From positions 1 through 34,121 of the forward strand of contig JADHNU010000027.1 in the NCBI GenBank assembly GCA_016779325.1: a stretch of 34,121 nt of DNA. Reading direction: 5' to 3'. This DNA comes from Pseudomonadales bacterium (GTDB lineage Bacteria; Pseudomonadota; Gammaproteobacteria; Pseudomonadales; Azotimanducaceae). The translations under genes were made by a program, and so were the position numbers. Of this stretch, positions 18,927 through 27,638 are shown piece by piece (positions within the stretch are counted from its first letter, which is position 1; the number at the start of each line of letters is the position of its first letter). Below the pieces are notes generated by a model, which made no database searches, was not told the origin of the DNA, and saw only the letters and a program-made list of their open reading frames with translations.

Positions 18927-20609
18927 ATGAGTGAGCAAGATCAGAAACGCCCCTATTCCTCGAAAGTCGTCGACGGTGTGGAGAAAGCCGCCGCCCGCGC
19001 CATGCTCCATGCGGTTGGATTTGATGCCTCGGACTTCAAACGCGCGCAGGTCGGGATCGCCTCCACCTGGAGCAACCTCACCCCCTGCAACATGCACATC
19101 AGTACGCTCGCCGAGGCCGCCGCCGAGGGAGTGGCCAGCGCCGATGCGAAGCCCGTGACCTTTAATACCATCACCGTGTCCGATGGCATTTCCATGGGTT
19201 CCCCGGGCATGCGCTATTCCCTCGTGTCTCGGGAAGTGATCGCCGACTCCATCGAAACGGTGGTGGCCGCACAGGGCTTTGACGGGTTCGTCGCCATCGG
19301 CGGCTGCGATAAAAATATGCCGGGCTGCGCCATCGCCATGGCCCGCCTCGACCGGCCCAGCGTTTTCGTTTACGGCGGCACCATTCAGCCAGGCAAGGAC
19401 CGGCGCGACGTAGTTTCGGTCTTTGAGGCCGTGGGCCAGCACGCCGCGGGCAAGCTTTCGGATATCGAACTGAAGGATATCGAAGCCACGGCCATCCCCG
19501 GCCCCGGCTCCTGCGGCGGTATGTACACGGCCAACACCATGGCCTCCTCCATCGAAGCCATGGGCCTATCCCTGCCGAACTCCTCGGCCCAGGAAGCCGT
19601 CTCTCCTAACAAACTCGCCGATGCGCGCGCGGCCGGCGCAGCCGTGGCCCACCTAGTACAGCGGGGCATCAAGCCCTCGGACATCCTCTCCCGGGAGGCC
19701 CTGGAGAACGCCATTACGGTGACCATTGCCCTGGAAGGGTCGACCAACGCCGTGCTCCACCTGCTCGCCATTGCCCATGCGGCGGGCATCCCGCTCACGC
19801 TCGAAGACTTCACGCGGATTGGAAAGCGCGTGCCCGTGCTGGCAGATATGCGCCCCGCGGGCCATTACGCCATGAGCGAACTCATCGCCATCGGGGGCAT
19901 TCAGCCGCTGATGAAGATGTTGCTCCAGGAAGGGCTCATGCACGGCGACTGCCTGACCGTAACCGGCAAGACCCTGGCGGAAAACCTCGCGGACGTGGCG
20001 CCCTATCCCGAGGGCCAGCGGGTGATCCGGCCCCTCGCCGAGCCCATCAAGAAGGACAGCCATCTGGTGATTCTGAAGGGTAACCTGGCCCCGGAAGGCG
20101 CCGTCGCGAAGATCACGGGGCACGAGGGACTGCACTTCAAAGGCACGGCGCGCTGCTTCCACGGAGAAGAGGCCGCCCTCGCCGCCATCCTCGACGGCAC
20201 GGTGGTGGCGGGCGACGTGGTGGTGGTCCGCTACGAGGGCCCCAAGGGCGGGCCGGGCATGCGGGAGATGCTGTCGCCCACCAGCGCCATTAACGGCCGG
20301 GGCCTGTCCAATCAGGTGGCCCTCATCACCGATGGGCGCTTCTCCGGGGGCTCCCATGGCTTCGTTATCGGGCACGTCACACCGGAAGCCTTTGACGGTG
20401 GCCCCATCGGGCTGCTGGAAGATGGGGACGACATCACCATTGATGCGGAGGCCGCCACGATCACCGTGCACGTCGATGACGCGACCCTGGCCGCACGGAA
20501 GGCCCGCTGGAGCCGCCCCGAGCCCTATGCGACCCGGGGGATCCTCGCGAAGTACGCTCTGACGGTTCGCTCTGCCTCCGAAGGGGCGGTGACCGATAAG
20601 TTCGACTAA
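18927..20609 (+). CDS. ilvD: Dihydroxy-acid dehydratase
   Basis: Third step of valine and isoleucine synthesis, dehydrating dihydroxy acids to 2-keto acids, which IlvE then aminates; 560 aa, cytoplasmic. Iron-sulfur ligands are Cys54 (TPCNMH), Cys127 ([10 protein letters not shown]) and Cys196 ([14 protein letters not shown]). The C-terminal catalytic region shows [19 protein letters not shown]. At 560 aa it resembles the shorter type rather than the roughly 615-aa E. coli enzyme. Start ATG at 18927 has AGAAGAGAAG upstream. It ends three bases before the convergent SDR stop codon. Confidence 0.96.
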   Translation: MSEQDQKRPYSSKVVDGVEKAAARAMLHAVGFDASDFKRAQVGIASTWSNLTPCNMHISTLAEAAAEGVASADAKPVTFNTITVSDGISMGSPGMRYSLVSREVIADSIETVVAAQGFDGFVAIGGCDKNMPGCAIAMARLDRPSVFVYGGTIQPGKDRRDVVSVFEAVGQHAAGKLSDIELKDIEATAIPGPGSCGGMYTANTMASSIEAMGLSLPNSSAQEAVSPNKLADARAAGAAVAHLVQRGIKPSDILSREALENAITVTIALEGSTNAVLHLLAIAHAAGIPLTLEDFTRIGKRVPVLADMRPAGHYAMSELIAIGGIQPLMKMLLQEGLMHGDCLTVTGKTLAENLADVAPYPEGQRVIRPLAEPIKKDSHLVILKGNLAPEGAVAKITGHEGLHFKGTARCFHGEEAALAAILDGTVVAGDVVVVRYEGPKGGPGMREMLSPTSAINGRGLSNQVALITDGRFSGGSHGFVIGHVTPEAFDGGPIGLLEDGDDITIDAEAATITVHVDDATLAARKARWSRPEPYATRGILAKYALTVRSASEGAVTDKFD

Positions 20610-20612
20610 GGC

Positions 20613-21440
20613 CTAAAGCACGTAGCCGTCACCGGTCGCCCGAACGGTGACGCTACTGACCGACACCCCGAGAGGTTGATCGATGGCGTGGAGAATCGCT
20701 TCCACGATGTACTCGGGGTTTAGGGCAAAGTAAGCCGGCGACTCCGGATCCTGTTCCCGGGCCGGCAACTGCCCCGTCGCCAGGGCCTCGAAGCGCGGCC
20801 CATCTTCCGCAAGATAGTGGCCCCAAATGCCCTTCGGAGCCTCGGGGTTCACAATATTTAAGGAGAGATTCGTGGCTGGCACCCCCGTGGGCTTGATCAC
20901 CGTCACCTTAATCTTGCCCCGGGTTTCCTGACGAAAGGATTCGGAGAGGAAGTTCACCGCGGCCTTGCTCGCGCCGTACACCGCCGCGCCGATGGTTGGG
21001 TAATTGCCGTAAATGGACGACAGGTTGATCACCTGGCCCTGCCCCGCCGCCATCATCGGATCGAAGGCTGCAATCATGCCGTAGAGCACGCCGCGGATAT
21101 TGACATCGATGCAGCGATCCCAGGCGGCCACGGCCTGCTCATGGTCCGAGAAGAAAGCCAGCGGCATGGTGCCCGCGTTGTTCACCAGGACATCGACAGC
21201 ACCAAAGCGCGCCAGGGCCGCTGCCACCAAGGCCTTCTGCTCTGCCAGCTCCGCCACGTTCGTGACCTGCGTAAGCAGGCTTGAAGCGGGGTGGCCCGCA
21301 GCCAGCTCGGCGAGCCCAGCCTCGTTGATATCACCCGCCGCCACCCTGGCACCACGCGCAAGTAAGCGCTCACACAAAATACGCCCAAAGCCGCTGGCGG
21401 CGCCGGTGACCACCACCGTCTTCCCGGAAATACGATCCAT
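20613..21440 (-). CDS. Short-chain dehydrogenase/reductase (SDR family)
   Basis: Classical SDR of 275 aa, cytoplasmic. The cofactor motif is TGAASGFG (12-19). Asp37 after the second strand suggests NAD(H) preference (inference). NNAG is at 87-90, and the catalytic residues are Ser141/142, Tyr155 and Lys159 in YGASK. The last 60 residues include FALNPEYIVEAILHAI, usual for SDRs that act on lipids or alcohols, but the substrate cannot be named. GGGGAGA lies five bases or so upstream of the ATG. It follows hemE by 18 bases and is probably co-transcribed, although no role in haem synthesis is implied. Confidence 0.9.
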   Translation of the reverse strand: MDRISGKTVVVTGAASGFGRILCERLLARGARVAAGDINEAGLAELAAGHPASSLLTQVTNVAELAEQKALVAAALARFGAVDVLVNNAGTMPLAFFSDHEQAVAAWDRCIDVNIRGVLYGMIAAFDPMMAAGQGQVINLSSIYGNYPTIGAAVYGASKAAVNFLSESFRQETRGKIKVTVIKPTGVPATNLSLNIVNPEAPKGIWGHYLAEDGPRFEALATGQLPAREQDPESPAYFALNPEYIVEAILHAIDQPLGVSVSSVTVRATGDGYVL

Positions 21441-21458
21441 GCTGTCTCCCCAGGCGGT

Positions 21459-22505
21459 TTAGCGCACCTGATAGCTTTGCACCAACTCCACCAGGCGCTT
21501 CACGTTGTCCACCGGCGTTTCCGGCACGATGCCATGACCAAGGTTGAAAATATGGCCCGGACGCCGACCCACGCTAGCCATGAAGGCGCGAGCCTGCTTT
21601 TCCACTGCGGGCCAGTCGGCGCAAAGCACGATGGGATCAAGATTCCCTTGCAGCGCCGGTACCCCAAGGGCATCCCAGGTTTCCGCAAAGGGCGCGCGCC
21701 AATCCAGGGCCAACACGTCGGCCCCGAGCTCCGCCATCTGCGGCGCCAGGGCAGGATTGCCCGTGCCGAAATAGACCACGGGAACCGCATCGGGCCGGGC
21801 CTTCAGGGTGGCAATGAGGCGCTGGGTGTAGGGCTTTGCAAACTCCGCAAAGTCTGCGGGGCCAAGGGCCCCAACCCAGGAATCGAAAAGTTGCACGGAC
21901 TGCACGCCCGCTTCGATTTGCTGACCAAGATAGGCGGCTACGGCGTCACACAGCTTCTCCATGAGCGCGGCCCAGGCCTCCGGGGCGTTGTTCATGAGGC
22001 GCTTCATGTGGATGTAATTCCGCGAGCCCCCGCCCTCGACGGCGTAGGAGGCCAGGGTGAAAGGCGCCCCGGCAAAACCAATCAAGGGGATATCCGGGGG
22101 TAAGCCTGCCCGACAGAAGCGGACCGTATCGGTGATATAGGCCGTGCCCTCTTCCGCCACCAGGGGCCGGAGCCGGGCGACGTCCTCGGGGCTGCGAAGC
22201 GGGTTCGCAAAGCGGGGCCCAACCCCTTCGATATAGGCCAGCTCGAGGCCCATGGGCTCGAGCATGGGCAGAAGGTCGGCAAACATAATGGCCGCATCGA
22301 CCCCCAAAATGCGCTGTGCATCCAGCGTGGCCTGGGCCGCGAGCTCCGGGTTCTTGAAGAACTCAAGGGAAGGGGTTTTACCCTTCAGCGCATGGTACTC
22401 AGGCATGTAGCGCCCCGCTTGGCGATTCAGCCAGACCGGGGTGTGTTCCGTGGCTTCGCCCCGGCAGGCACGAAGATAGGGCGAAGCAGAAAGGCGGGAG
22501 TCCAT
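21459..22505 (-). CDS. hemE: Uroporphyrinogen decarboxylase
   Basis: Decarboxylates uroporphyrinogen III to coproporphyrinogen III in haem synthesis; 348 aa, cytoplasmic. RQAGRYMPEY (about 28-37) holds the substrate-binding arginines, the catalytic Asp is in FADLLPM (about 75), and FNLGHG near the C-terminus holds the conserved His. Several segments (LEPMGLELAYIEGVGP, LFDSWVGALGPADF, YFGTGNPAL) differ from the E. coli enzyme, which as I recall has FSDILTVPDAMG, FDTWGGVL and FTKGGG. It reads more like HemE of other phyla. It lies 54 bases after the cyclase-like gene and upstream of the SDR gene. Confidence 0.94.
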   Translation of the reverse strand: MDSRLSASPYLRACRGEATEHTPVWLNRQAGRYMPEYHALKGKTPSLEFFKNPELAAQATLDAQRILGVDAAIMFADLLPMLEPMGLELAYIEGVGPRFANPLRSPEDVARLRPLVAEEGTAYITDTVRFCRAGLPPDIPLIGFAGAPFTLASYAVEGGGSRNYIHMKRLMNNAPEAWAALMEKLCDAVAAYLGQQIEAGVQSVQLFDSWVGALGPADFAEFAKPYTQRLIATLKARPDAVPVVYFGTGNPALAPQMAELGADVLALDWRAPFAETWDALGVPALQGNLDPIVLCADWPAVEKQARAFMASVGRRPGHIFNLGHGIVPETPVDNVKRLVELVQSYQVR

Positions 22506-22559
22506 GGCGGCTCAACAACAGGAATAAAAATCGACGATAGCCGCGGCGAGGAGAGACGG

Positions 22560-23636
22560 TCAACCAAGAGCGTCCTTGGGCAGCCCGGCGCCGAGCCGAC
22601 GCAGGAGTACCCAGCGCGGCCGCGCCAGCCCTTTCAGCCGCCGCCAAGCGCCCGGCCCAGGCCGCAGCGGCCCCGATAAATAGGGGCCGAGAGCCCCCGC
22701 CAGGGCGACCCCGCCGGGGGGCGCCAGGGTTTGCAAGCGATGGGCCTCCACCACCGCTACTCCCAGGAGCGCCCAGCCCCGGCCCGTTGCTTCCTGACCC
22801 AGAGCCGAGGTCAGCAGAGGCCCAGCGCTCACCCCCTGGCGCAGCGGCGCGCCCCCAGGCAGCGCACCAAACTGGCCGAGCACGGTCACGCAGCGCAGCG
22901 CCCGGGCCACCGTGGCGTAGCGCGCCTCCCCGGGCTCGGCTCGAAAATAAGCCAGAAGACCGTCACCGCAGAAGCGATCGAAGGCACCCCCACTGTCGCG
23001 AAGGGCGGCCCCGGCATGGCGATAAAACCCATCCAACAAGCCGCCGGCGGAGGCGGGCCCGCCCTGCTCCAGGGAGGCGCTGTAATTCACCAGGTCAGCC
23101 ACCAACACGATGCCCCAGGGCGACTCCTTTGCGGACCGGCGACGGCGCTGGAGGCCGCTGGGCAGAAAGGCGCGGAGAGCGCGATGCTCGCCGCGCCAAC
23201 GGCGCTGGCAAAGCAATAACGCCAAGGCGCCAAAAGGGGCAAACAAAAGCCAGAAACCCGCCAAGGCCGAAGCCCGCCCATCAGGAAGGGCCGCCAGGGC
23301 GAGGGGCGGCAGCAGCACGAGTGGCAGCGCCGCAAGAAGCCCAGCGACGCCGTGGACGAGGGCGAGGCCAAGCAGTGCCAGGGCCGCCGCAAGATAGGCG
23401 AGGAGGGAGGGAAGGCCAAGAAGCAGGCAGGCCGCAGGGATGGCGAAGGCTTCCGCGGTCCACAGGGGGCCTCGGAGCACCCGAGGACAGGGCAGTTGAC
23501 TGAGCGCCGGTGCGGCCGCCACAAAGAGCAGCAGCCCAGGCGGTGCGGAGGCCCGCGCCAGAAGCGCGAACAGGACCCCATAGGCAAATAGACGGAACAG
23601 GACCACATCTAAGCGGTGTGGATGGAGCGGTTGCAC
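22560..23636 (-). CDS. Membrane-anchored class III nucleotide cyclase homologue, probably degenerate
   Basis: About 358 aa from a likely GTG at 23636. Residues 10-145 hold about five or six hydrophobic helices, very rich in Leu and Ala, and end at a basic stretch (QRRWRGEHR, then QRRRRSAK). The C-terminal part is a class III cyclase domain. Metal aspartates are kept at Asp181 (VADLVNYSAS) and Asp225 (FCGDGLLAYF), as are RQGVSAGPL and Arg300. The usual VNxAxR motif reads VVEAHR, so the ribose-contacting Asn is Val, and the base-selecting Asp/Thr position seven residues earlier is Ala. Activity is doubtful; a binding or sensing role is possible. The start is uncertain, because the frame stays open far upstream across the opposite-strand hydrolase. 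Divergent from that hydrolase. Confidence 0.72.
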   Translation of the reverse strand: MQPLHPHRLDVVLFRLFAYGVLFALLARASAPPGLLLFVAAAPALSQLPCPRVLRGPLWTAEAFAIPAACLLLGLPSLLAYLAAALALLGLALVHGVAGLLAALPLVLLPPLALAALPDGRASALAGFWLLFAPFGALALLLCQRRWRGEHRALRAFLPSGLQRRRRSAKESPWGIVLVADLVNYSASLEQGGPASAGGLLDGFYRHAGAALRDSGGAFDRFCGDGLLAYFRAEPGEARYATVARALRCVTVLGQFGALPGGAPLRQGVSAGPLLTSALGQEATGRGWALLGVAVVEAHRLQTLAPPGGVALAGALGPYLSGPLRPGPGAWRRLKGLARPRWVLLRRLGAGLPKDALG

Positions 23637-23786
23637 CCAAGGCGCCCCCAAGCAGATCAGCAAGCGCCCAAGCGTGCCGCAGCGCCCCAGGCTTGCCTGT
23701 CCGCCTAAACCCCACGGAAGCGCGGAAAAAGTTTTACGTAGCAGGTAGACTCGGAGCACTTCGAAGCACCAAGGGCGAGGCGCATC
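23637..23786. promoter_or_regulatory. Divergent intergenic region, cyclase-like gene / serine hydrolase
   Basis: About 150 bases between the proposed starts, the longest gene-free stretch in the window. It has a locally AT-richer patch at about 23727-23741 (GAAAAAGTTTTACG), suitable for a promoter. TAGACT at about 23747 could be a -10 for the rightward gene, but no matching -35 is clear. Its left boundary depends on the uncertain cyclase start. Confidence 0.35.
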
Positions 23787-25019
23787 GTGGAGCACATCGA
23801 TATCGAACTGGCGCAGGGGCGCGTGCAAGGCGCCCTGGATTCCCGCTTTGCCCCCCTTCTCGATGCCTTCGTGGATAACTTCAAAAGCCGAGGCGAGCTC
23901 GGCGCGTCCCTGGCCCTTTCCCTTGAGGGTCGGCCCTGCGTCGATCTCTGGGGCGGGCACAAGGACCGTGAACGCACGGAGCCCTGGGAGGCGGATACGG
24001 TTTCCCTCGTGTTTTCCGTCACCAAAGCGGCAACGGCCCTCTGCGCCCACCACCTGATGCATGACGGCGCCTTCGAGCTCCACGACCCGGTCCGCAAAAT
24101 TTGGCCGGGCTTTGCTCAGGCGGGCAAGGAAGACGCCACCGTTGCCATGATGCTCAATCACTCCGTGGGCGTGCCGGCCTTTCGCGAACCCCTCAAGCCC
24201 GGCGCCTACCTCGATTGGGACTATATGGTGTCGCGCCTCGAAGAAGAGGCCCCCTTCTGGAAGCCCGGGGTGCGCAACGGCTACCACATGATGAGCTTCG
24301 GCTGGACCGTAGGGGAGCTCGTGCGGAAGGCCAGCGGCATGAGCCTCGGCGCCTACTTCAAGACGCATTTCGCCGACCCCCTCGGCCTCGATTTCTCCAT
24401 TGGCCTCGGGCAAAAGGACCTCGCGCGGGTCGCGCCCATGGTGCCCTACAAACCCGGGCCCGATGCCCCGATCACGGAATTCACGAAGGCCTTGCTCACC
24501 GACCCCCAATCCATTTCTGCCCTGTCCCTGCTCAATAGCGGAGGCCACGAAGCCAACGCCCCGGCCGCCCTCGCGGCAGAGCTCGGCGGCGGCGGCGGGG
24601 TGAGCAACGCCCGCAGCGTGGCGGGACTGTTTGCGCCCCTGGCAGCACGGGGGGGAAGCCTTTTCACCGCGGACGAAGTGGCCCGCATGGGCGCCGTTTC
24701 CGCCGCCACCCAGGAAGACGCCACGCTCTTGATTCCCACGCGCTTCGCTCTTGGGTTCATGAAGAGCATGGACAATCGGGCGCGTCCCTTCGGCGCCATC
24801 GAAAGCTGCGTGCTCAGCGAAACGGCCTTTGGCCACGTCGGCGCCGGCGGCTCCCTGGGTTTTGCAGACCCCGCCTGCGGCCTGGCCTTTGGCTACACCA
24901 TGAATGCCATGGGCGCGGGCTTGCTTCTGAACGATCGGGGCCAAAGCCTCGTCGATGCCACCTACGCCTGCCTGGGCCACCGCTCCAGCGCCAGCAGCCG
25001 CTGGTTGCCCAGCGCCTAA
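23787..25019 (+). CDS. Serine hydrolase, beta-lactamase class C-like (family VIII esterase type)
   Basis: A 410-aa penicillin-binding-protein-fold hydrolase. The nucleophile is Ser77 in SVTK (SxxK), the base-region tyrosine is Tyr166 in NGYHMMSFGW, and the third motif is HVGAGG at about 349. FSVTKAATALCAHHLMHDGAFELHDPVRKIWP is typical of EstB-like family VIII esterases and related peptidases. No signal peptide is seen, so a cytoplasmic carboxylesterase is likelier than a periplasmic beta-lactamase (inference). The start is GTG at 23787 with AAGGGCGAGG upstream. The PRPP-synthetase-like gene follows after 13 bases, so the two are probably one operon. Natural substrate unknown. Confidence 0.88.
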   Translation: MEHIDIELAQGRVQGALDSRFAPLLDAFVDNFKSRGELGASLALSLEGRPCVDLWGGHKDRERTEPWEADTVSLVFSVTKAATALCAHHLMHDGAFELHDPVRKIWPGFAQAGKEDATVAMMLNHSVGVPAFREPLKPGAYLDWDYMVSRLEEEAPFWKPGVRNGYHMMSFGWTVGELVRKASGMSLGAYFKTHFADPLGLDFSIGLGQKDLARVAPMVPYKPGPDAPITEFTKALLTDPQSISALSLLNSGGHEANAPAALAAELGGGGGVSNARSVAGLFAPLAARGGSLFTADEVARMGAVSAATQEDATLLIPTRFALGFMKSMDNRARPFGAIESCVLSETAFGHVGAGGSLGFADPACGLAFGYTMNAMGAGLLLNDRGQSLVDATYACLGHRSSASSRWLPSA

Positions 25020-25032
25020 GGAATCGTCCCCC

Positions 25033-26283
25033 ATGACCGACCGGCTCACGGACTCGCTCCTCATCGTAGGCAACGCCTCCGACGATCCCTTCGCCATCGA
25101 CCTGGCCTACGCCATCGGCCAAACCACAGACATCGCTGACCTCATCAGCATGAAGAACTTCGCCAACGGGGAGTTCTGCCCCCGCTTTATTTCCGACGAA
25201 AACGACCTTACGCGCATTGGCCGCCAGCTCGTTGGAAAAACCGTGGTGATCGTCTCCACCACGTCGCGGGTGATCAGCCGCCAGAACCTGGCCATGCGGA
25301 CCTTAGTGATGGCCCGAGCCGCGAAGGAAAACGGCGCCAAGGAAGTGGTGCTGGTCGAGCCGGACCTGTTCTATAGCGCCCAGGATCGAGGCCCTCACCC
25401 CGACCTCGGCATGACCGACTTCGAGCGCGACGAGCATGACCTCAAGAAATTCGACGGCCAGCCCTTTACGGGCCAGCTCTACGCCCAGCTGCTCCATCTC
25501 GCCGGCGTCGATCGCGTTATCACCGTGCACAACCATTCTCGCTCCGTGCAGCGCGTCTTTACGGAGATCTTCGAGGAGCGCTTCCACAACCTGATCCCCT
25601 ACGAGCTTTACGCCGACTATTTGCTGAACGCCAACATTGTTCAGCACGGGGACCACGGCGAAGGCCTTGTGCTGTGTGCCCCGGACAAGGGCGCACGCCC
25701 CTTTGTTACGGAGCTATTCGATCGCCTGGGCCTCAGCGAGGCTAAGCTGGTGGTGCTCGACAAGGCGCGCTCGGGGGAGCGCAGCGTGGATATCACCTTG
25801 CACCCGGATTTCGCCGACGCGGCAGAGGCCGTCGCGGGACGGGACGTTGTGCTACTCGATGACATGGTGCGCACCGGCTCCACGGTGGTGAAAGCCTGTC
25901 GCTACCTCCGCTCCCTTCAGCCGCGCCGGGTGGTATTTGGTGTCACCCACTTTTATGCGAGCGACGAAGGTCGCCAGAAAATGGCCGACGGCGCGCTCGA
26001 CGAAATCCTGACCTTAAATACCCTGCCTACGGTGCTAAACCGGGATGTGCAGGGCCGGCTCCGGCGGAAAATGGTGGTGCTGAAGATTGAGCGCTGGCTC
26101 GCTCGGCATCTGGCCGACCTCCTTGGCCTGGAGGGGCGCTCGAAGGCGCTGCGAGAAGACAGCCTTTACCAGATCGATATGTCGTCAAAAAATCCGCGTT
26201 TTCTGCGCAAGATCTGGTCTAACGAGCAGCTGCCGGAGCTCACGGGGCGTCGTCTGCATATTCATCCCGGGGAGGGCGTTTAG
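25033..26283 (+). CDS. Divergent ribose-phosphate pyrophosphokinase (PRPP synthetase)-like protein
   Basis: A 416-aa protein, about 100 longer than ordinary Prs. It has the tandem phosphoribosyltransferase-like layout: FANGEFCPRF (the ANGE segment seen in Prs), an AQDR element at about 116-119 like the Prs RQDR loop, TVHNHSRSVQ at about 165 in place of TVDLHAxQ, APDKGA, and a PRPP-binding motif VVLLDDMVRTGST with Asp276-Asp277. An insert after AQDR (GPHPDLGMTDFERDEHDL) and a C-terminal extension of about 90 residues are not found in housekeeping Prs. It may be a PRPP synthetase paralogue or a relative using another pyrophosphoryl acceptor. The start at 25033 follows the hydrolase stop by 13 bases. 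Confidence 0.82.
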   Translation: MTDRLTDSLLIVGNASDDPFAIDLAYAIGQTTDIADLISMKNFANGEFCPRFISDENDLTRIGRQLVGKTVVIVSTTSRVISRQNLAMRTLVMARAAKENGAKEVVLVEPDLFYSAQDRGPHPDLGMTDFERDEHDLKKFDGQPFTGQLYAQLLHLAGVDRVITVHNHSRSVQRVFTEIFEERFHNLIPYELYADYLLNANIVQHGDHGEGLVLCAPDKGARPFVTELFDRLGLSEAKLVVLDKARSGERSVDITLHPDFADAAEAVAGRDVVLLDDMVRTGSTVVKACRYLRSLQPRRVVFGVTHFYASDEGRQKMADGALDEILTLNTLPTVLNRDVQGRLRRKMVVLKIERWLARHLADLLGLEGRSKALREDSLYQIDMSSKNPRFLRKIWSNEQLPELTGRRLHIHPGEGV

Positions 26284-26348
26284 CCAGGGCGTGGGCACGC
26301 GCCGGAACCCGTTGTCATTCCATTTATCGTTCGGGGGAGGGGAGCCTG

Positions 26349-27638
26349 ATGAACGAGCAACATGAGCACGTGGCCCTGCGCCACTATGGCTTTCTGGCGT
26401 TCTTAGCCTTGCTGAACGTGATGAATTTTGTGGATCGCCAGCTCTTGGCGAGCTTCGCGAATTTTATCGTTCCAGACCTCGGTCTCAGTAATTCGCAATT
26501 TGGCCTGCTGACGGGCTTCGCTTTCATTGTCTTCTATGCCGTGATGGGTCTGTTTATGGGCGCGGCCGCGGATCTGCTCCACCGGCCTCGGCTGGTGGCT
26601 GCGGGCCTCGCGTTGTGGAGCGCGCTCACGGCCCTTTCCGGCGCGGCGAAGGGTTTCGCCTCCCTCGCCCTGCCCCGGATGTTCATCGGCGTCGGCGAGT
26701 CGGTGCTGACGCCCACCTCCATGTCCATGCTGGCGGACCGCTTTCCGCCAGCGCGCCTGGGCTTCGCCGCCGGGGCCTACTACATGGGAGTCCCTATCGG
26801 CGTGGGGGCCTCCCTGGTCATCGCAGGCACCCTTGGGCCCAGCATTGGCTGGCGCAATTGCTTTTATCTACTTGGGGCGGTTGGCATTGCGCTGGCTGTG
26901 GTCATGCTCTTCGTGAAGGAGACGCCCCGGCGCCACAGCGTCGGGGCCCCTGCCGAGCGGCCGAAGCTAAAGGAGATTTTCGCCACGGCGGCGCTGGCGC
27001 TACGCTCTTCTCCGGCCCTCGCCCTGACCATGGCCGGGGGCGTCGCGCTCCACTTCATCCTTGGTGCCGCCGCCTTTGACCAGCTCTGGTATGTGCAGGA
27101 GCGGGGCTTCGAGCGGGCCTACATCGCGGAGACGACGGGTTGGATCGCCGTCGCGGCGGGCGTGCTGGGCAACCTCTTCGGCGGCCTCGGAGGCGACTGG
27201 TGGCAACGCCGAACGGGCCAAGGCCGAGCCACCTTCCTATTCTGGATTCTGCTCGTGCTGGCCCCCTTCAACGTGGCCTACCGCCTCGTTGATCCGGAAA
27301 GCATCTGGTTTTGGGCGGGGGTGTTTGTCGGGTACTTCCAACTCGGCGCGTTCTACGGCCCCACCTTCGCTTCCGTGCAGGAGCTCGTCCCGCCGCAAAT
27401 TCGTGCGACGGTGGTGGCCTTCTACATCTTAATGCTCAACCTGATTGGCCTTGGCTTCGGCATTACGGCCGGGGGGCTCTGCATCGACTGGATGCTCGAG
27501 GCGGGGGTCGCCCAGCCCTACACCTGGACCCTTGTGGTCTTTACCCTCATTAGCTTGCTCGCCATGCCCCTTTTCTTTCTGGCCGGGCGGCGCTTTAGTG
27601 CCGACCGGGAGCGGCTCTTTGCCCTCCACGGGGCTTAG
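26349..27638 (+). CDS. MFS transporter, Spinster-like
   Basis: A 429-aa major facilitator with about 12 membrane helices. Helix 1 carries LLNVMNFVDRQLL, and the loop between helices 2 and 3 carries GAAADLLHRPR, a variant of the MFS loop motif. RMFIGVGESVLTPTSMSMLADRFPPARLG in helices 4-5 is characteristic of the Spinster-like group, whose bacterial members carry diverse organic acids, lipids or unknown compounds. The substrate cannot be told. A GGGGGAGGGGAG ribosome site precedes ATG at 26349. It lies 65 bases after the PRPP-synthetase-like gene and could share its transcript. Its stop overlaps the convergent corA stop by four bases. Confidence 0.9.
   Translation: MNEQHEHVALRHYGFLAFLALLNVMNFVDRQLLASFANFIVPDLGLSNSQFGLLTGFAFIVFYAVMGLFMGAAADLLHRPRLVAAGLALWSALTALSGAAKGFASLALPRMFIGVGESVLTPTSMSMLADRFPPARLGFAAGAYYMGVPIGVGASLVIAGTLGPSIGWRNCFYLLGAVGIALAVVMLFVKETPRRHSVGAPAERPKLKEIFATAALALRSSPALALTMAGGVALHFILGAAAFDQLWYVQERGFERAYIAETTGWIAVAAGVLGNLFGGLGGDWWQRRTGQGRATFLFWILLVLAPFNVAYRLVDPESIWFWAGVFVGYFQLGAFYGPTFASVQELVPPQIRATVVAFYILMLNLIGLGFGITAGGLCIDWMLEAGVAQPYTWTLVVFTLISLLAMPLFFLAGRRFSADRERLFALHGA

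Noticed and set aside
19653-20471. A 272-codon - strand frame opposite ilvD
   Set aside because: It is antisense to the catalytic part of ilvD, with no recognisable domain or ribosome site.
24955-25032. A start for the PRPP-synthetase-like gene inside the serine hydrolase
   Set aside because: The extra 26 residues are Pro/Ala-rich shadow sequence. ATG at 25033 lies cleanly after the hydrolase stop.
22560-25097. An 845-codon open frame on the - strand
   Set aside because: Only the part below about 23636 has a real domain. The upstream half lies antisense to the serine hydrolase and PRPP-synthetase-like starts and has the His/Gly/Glu-rich composition of a shadow frame.
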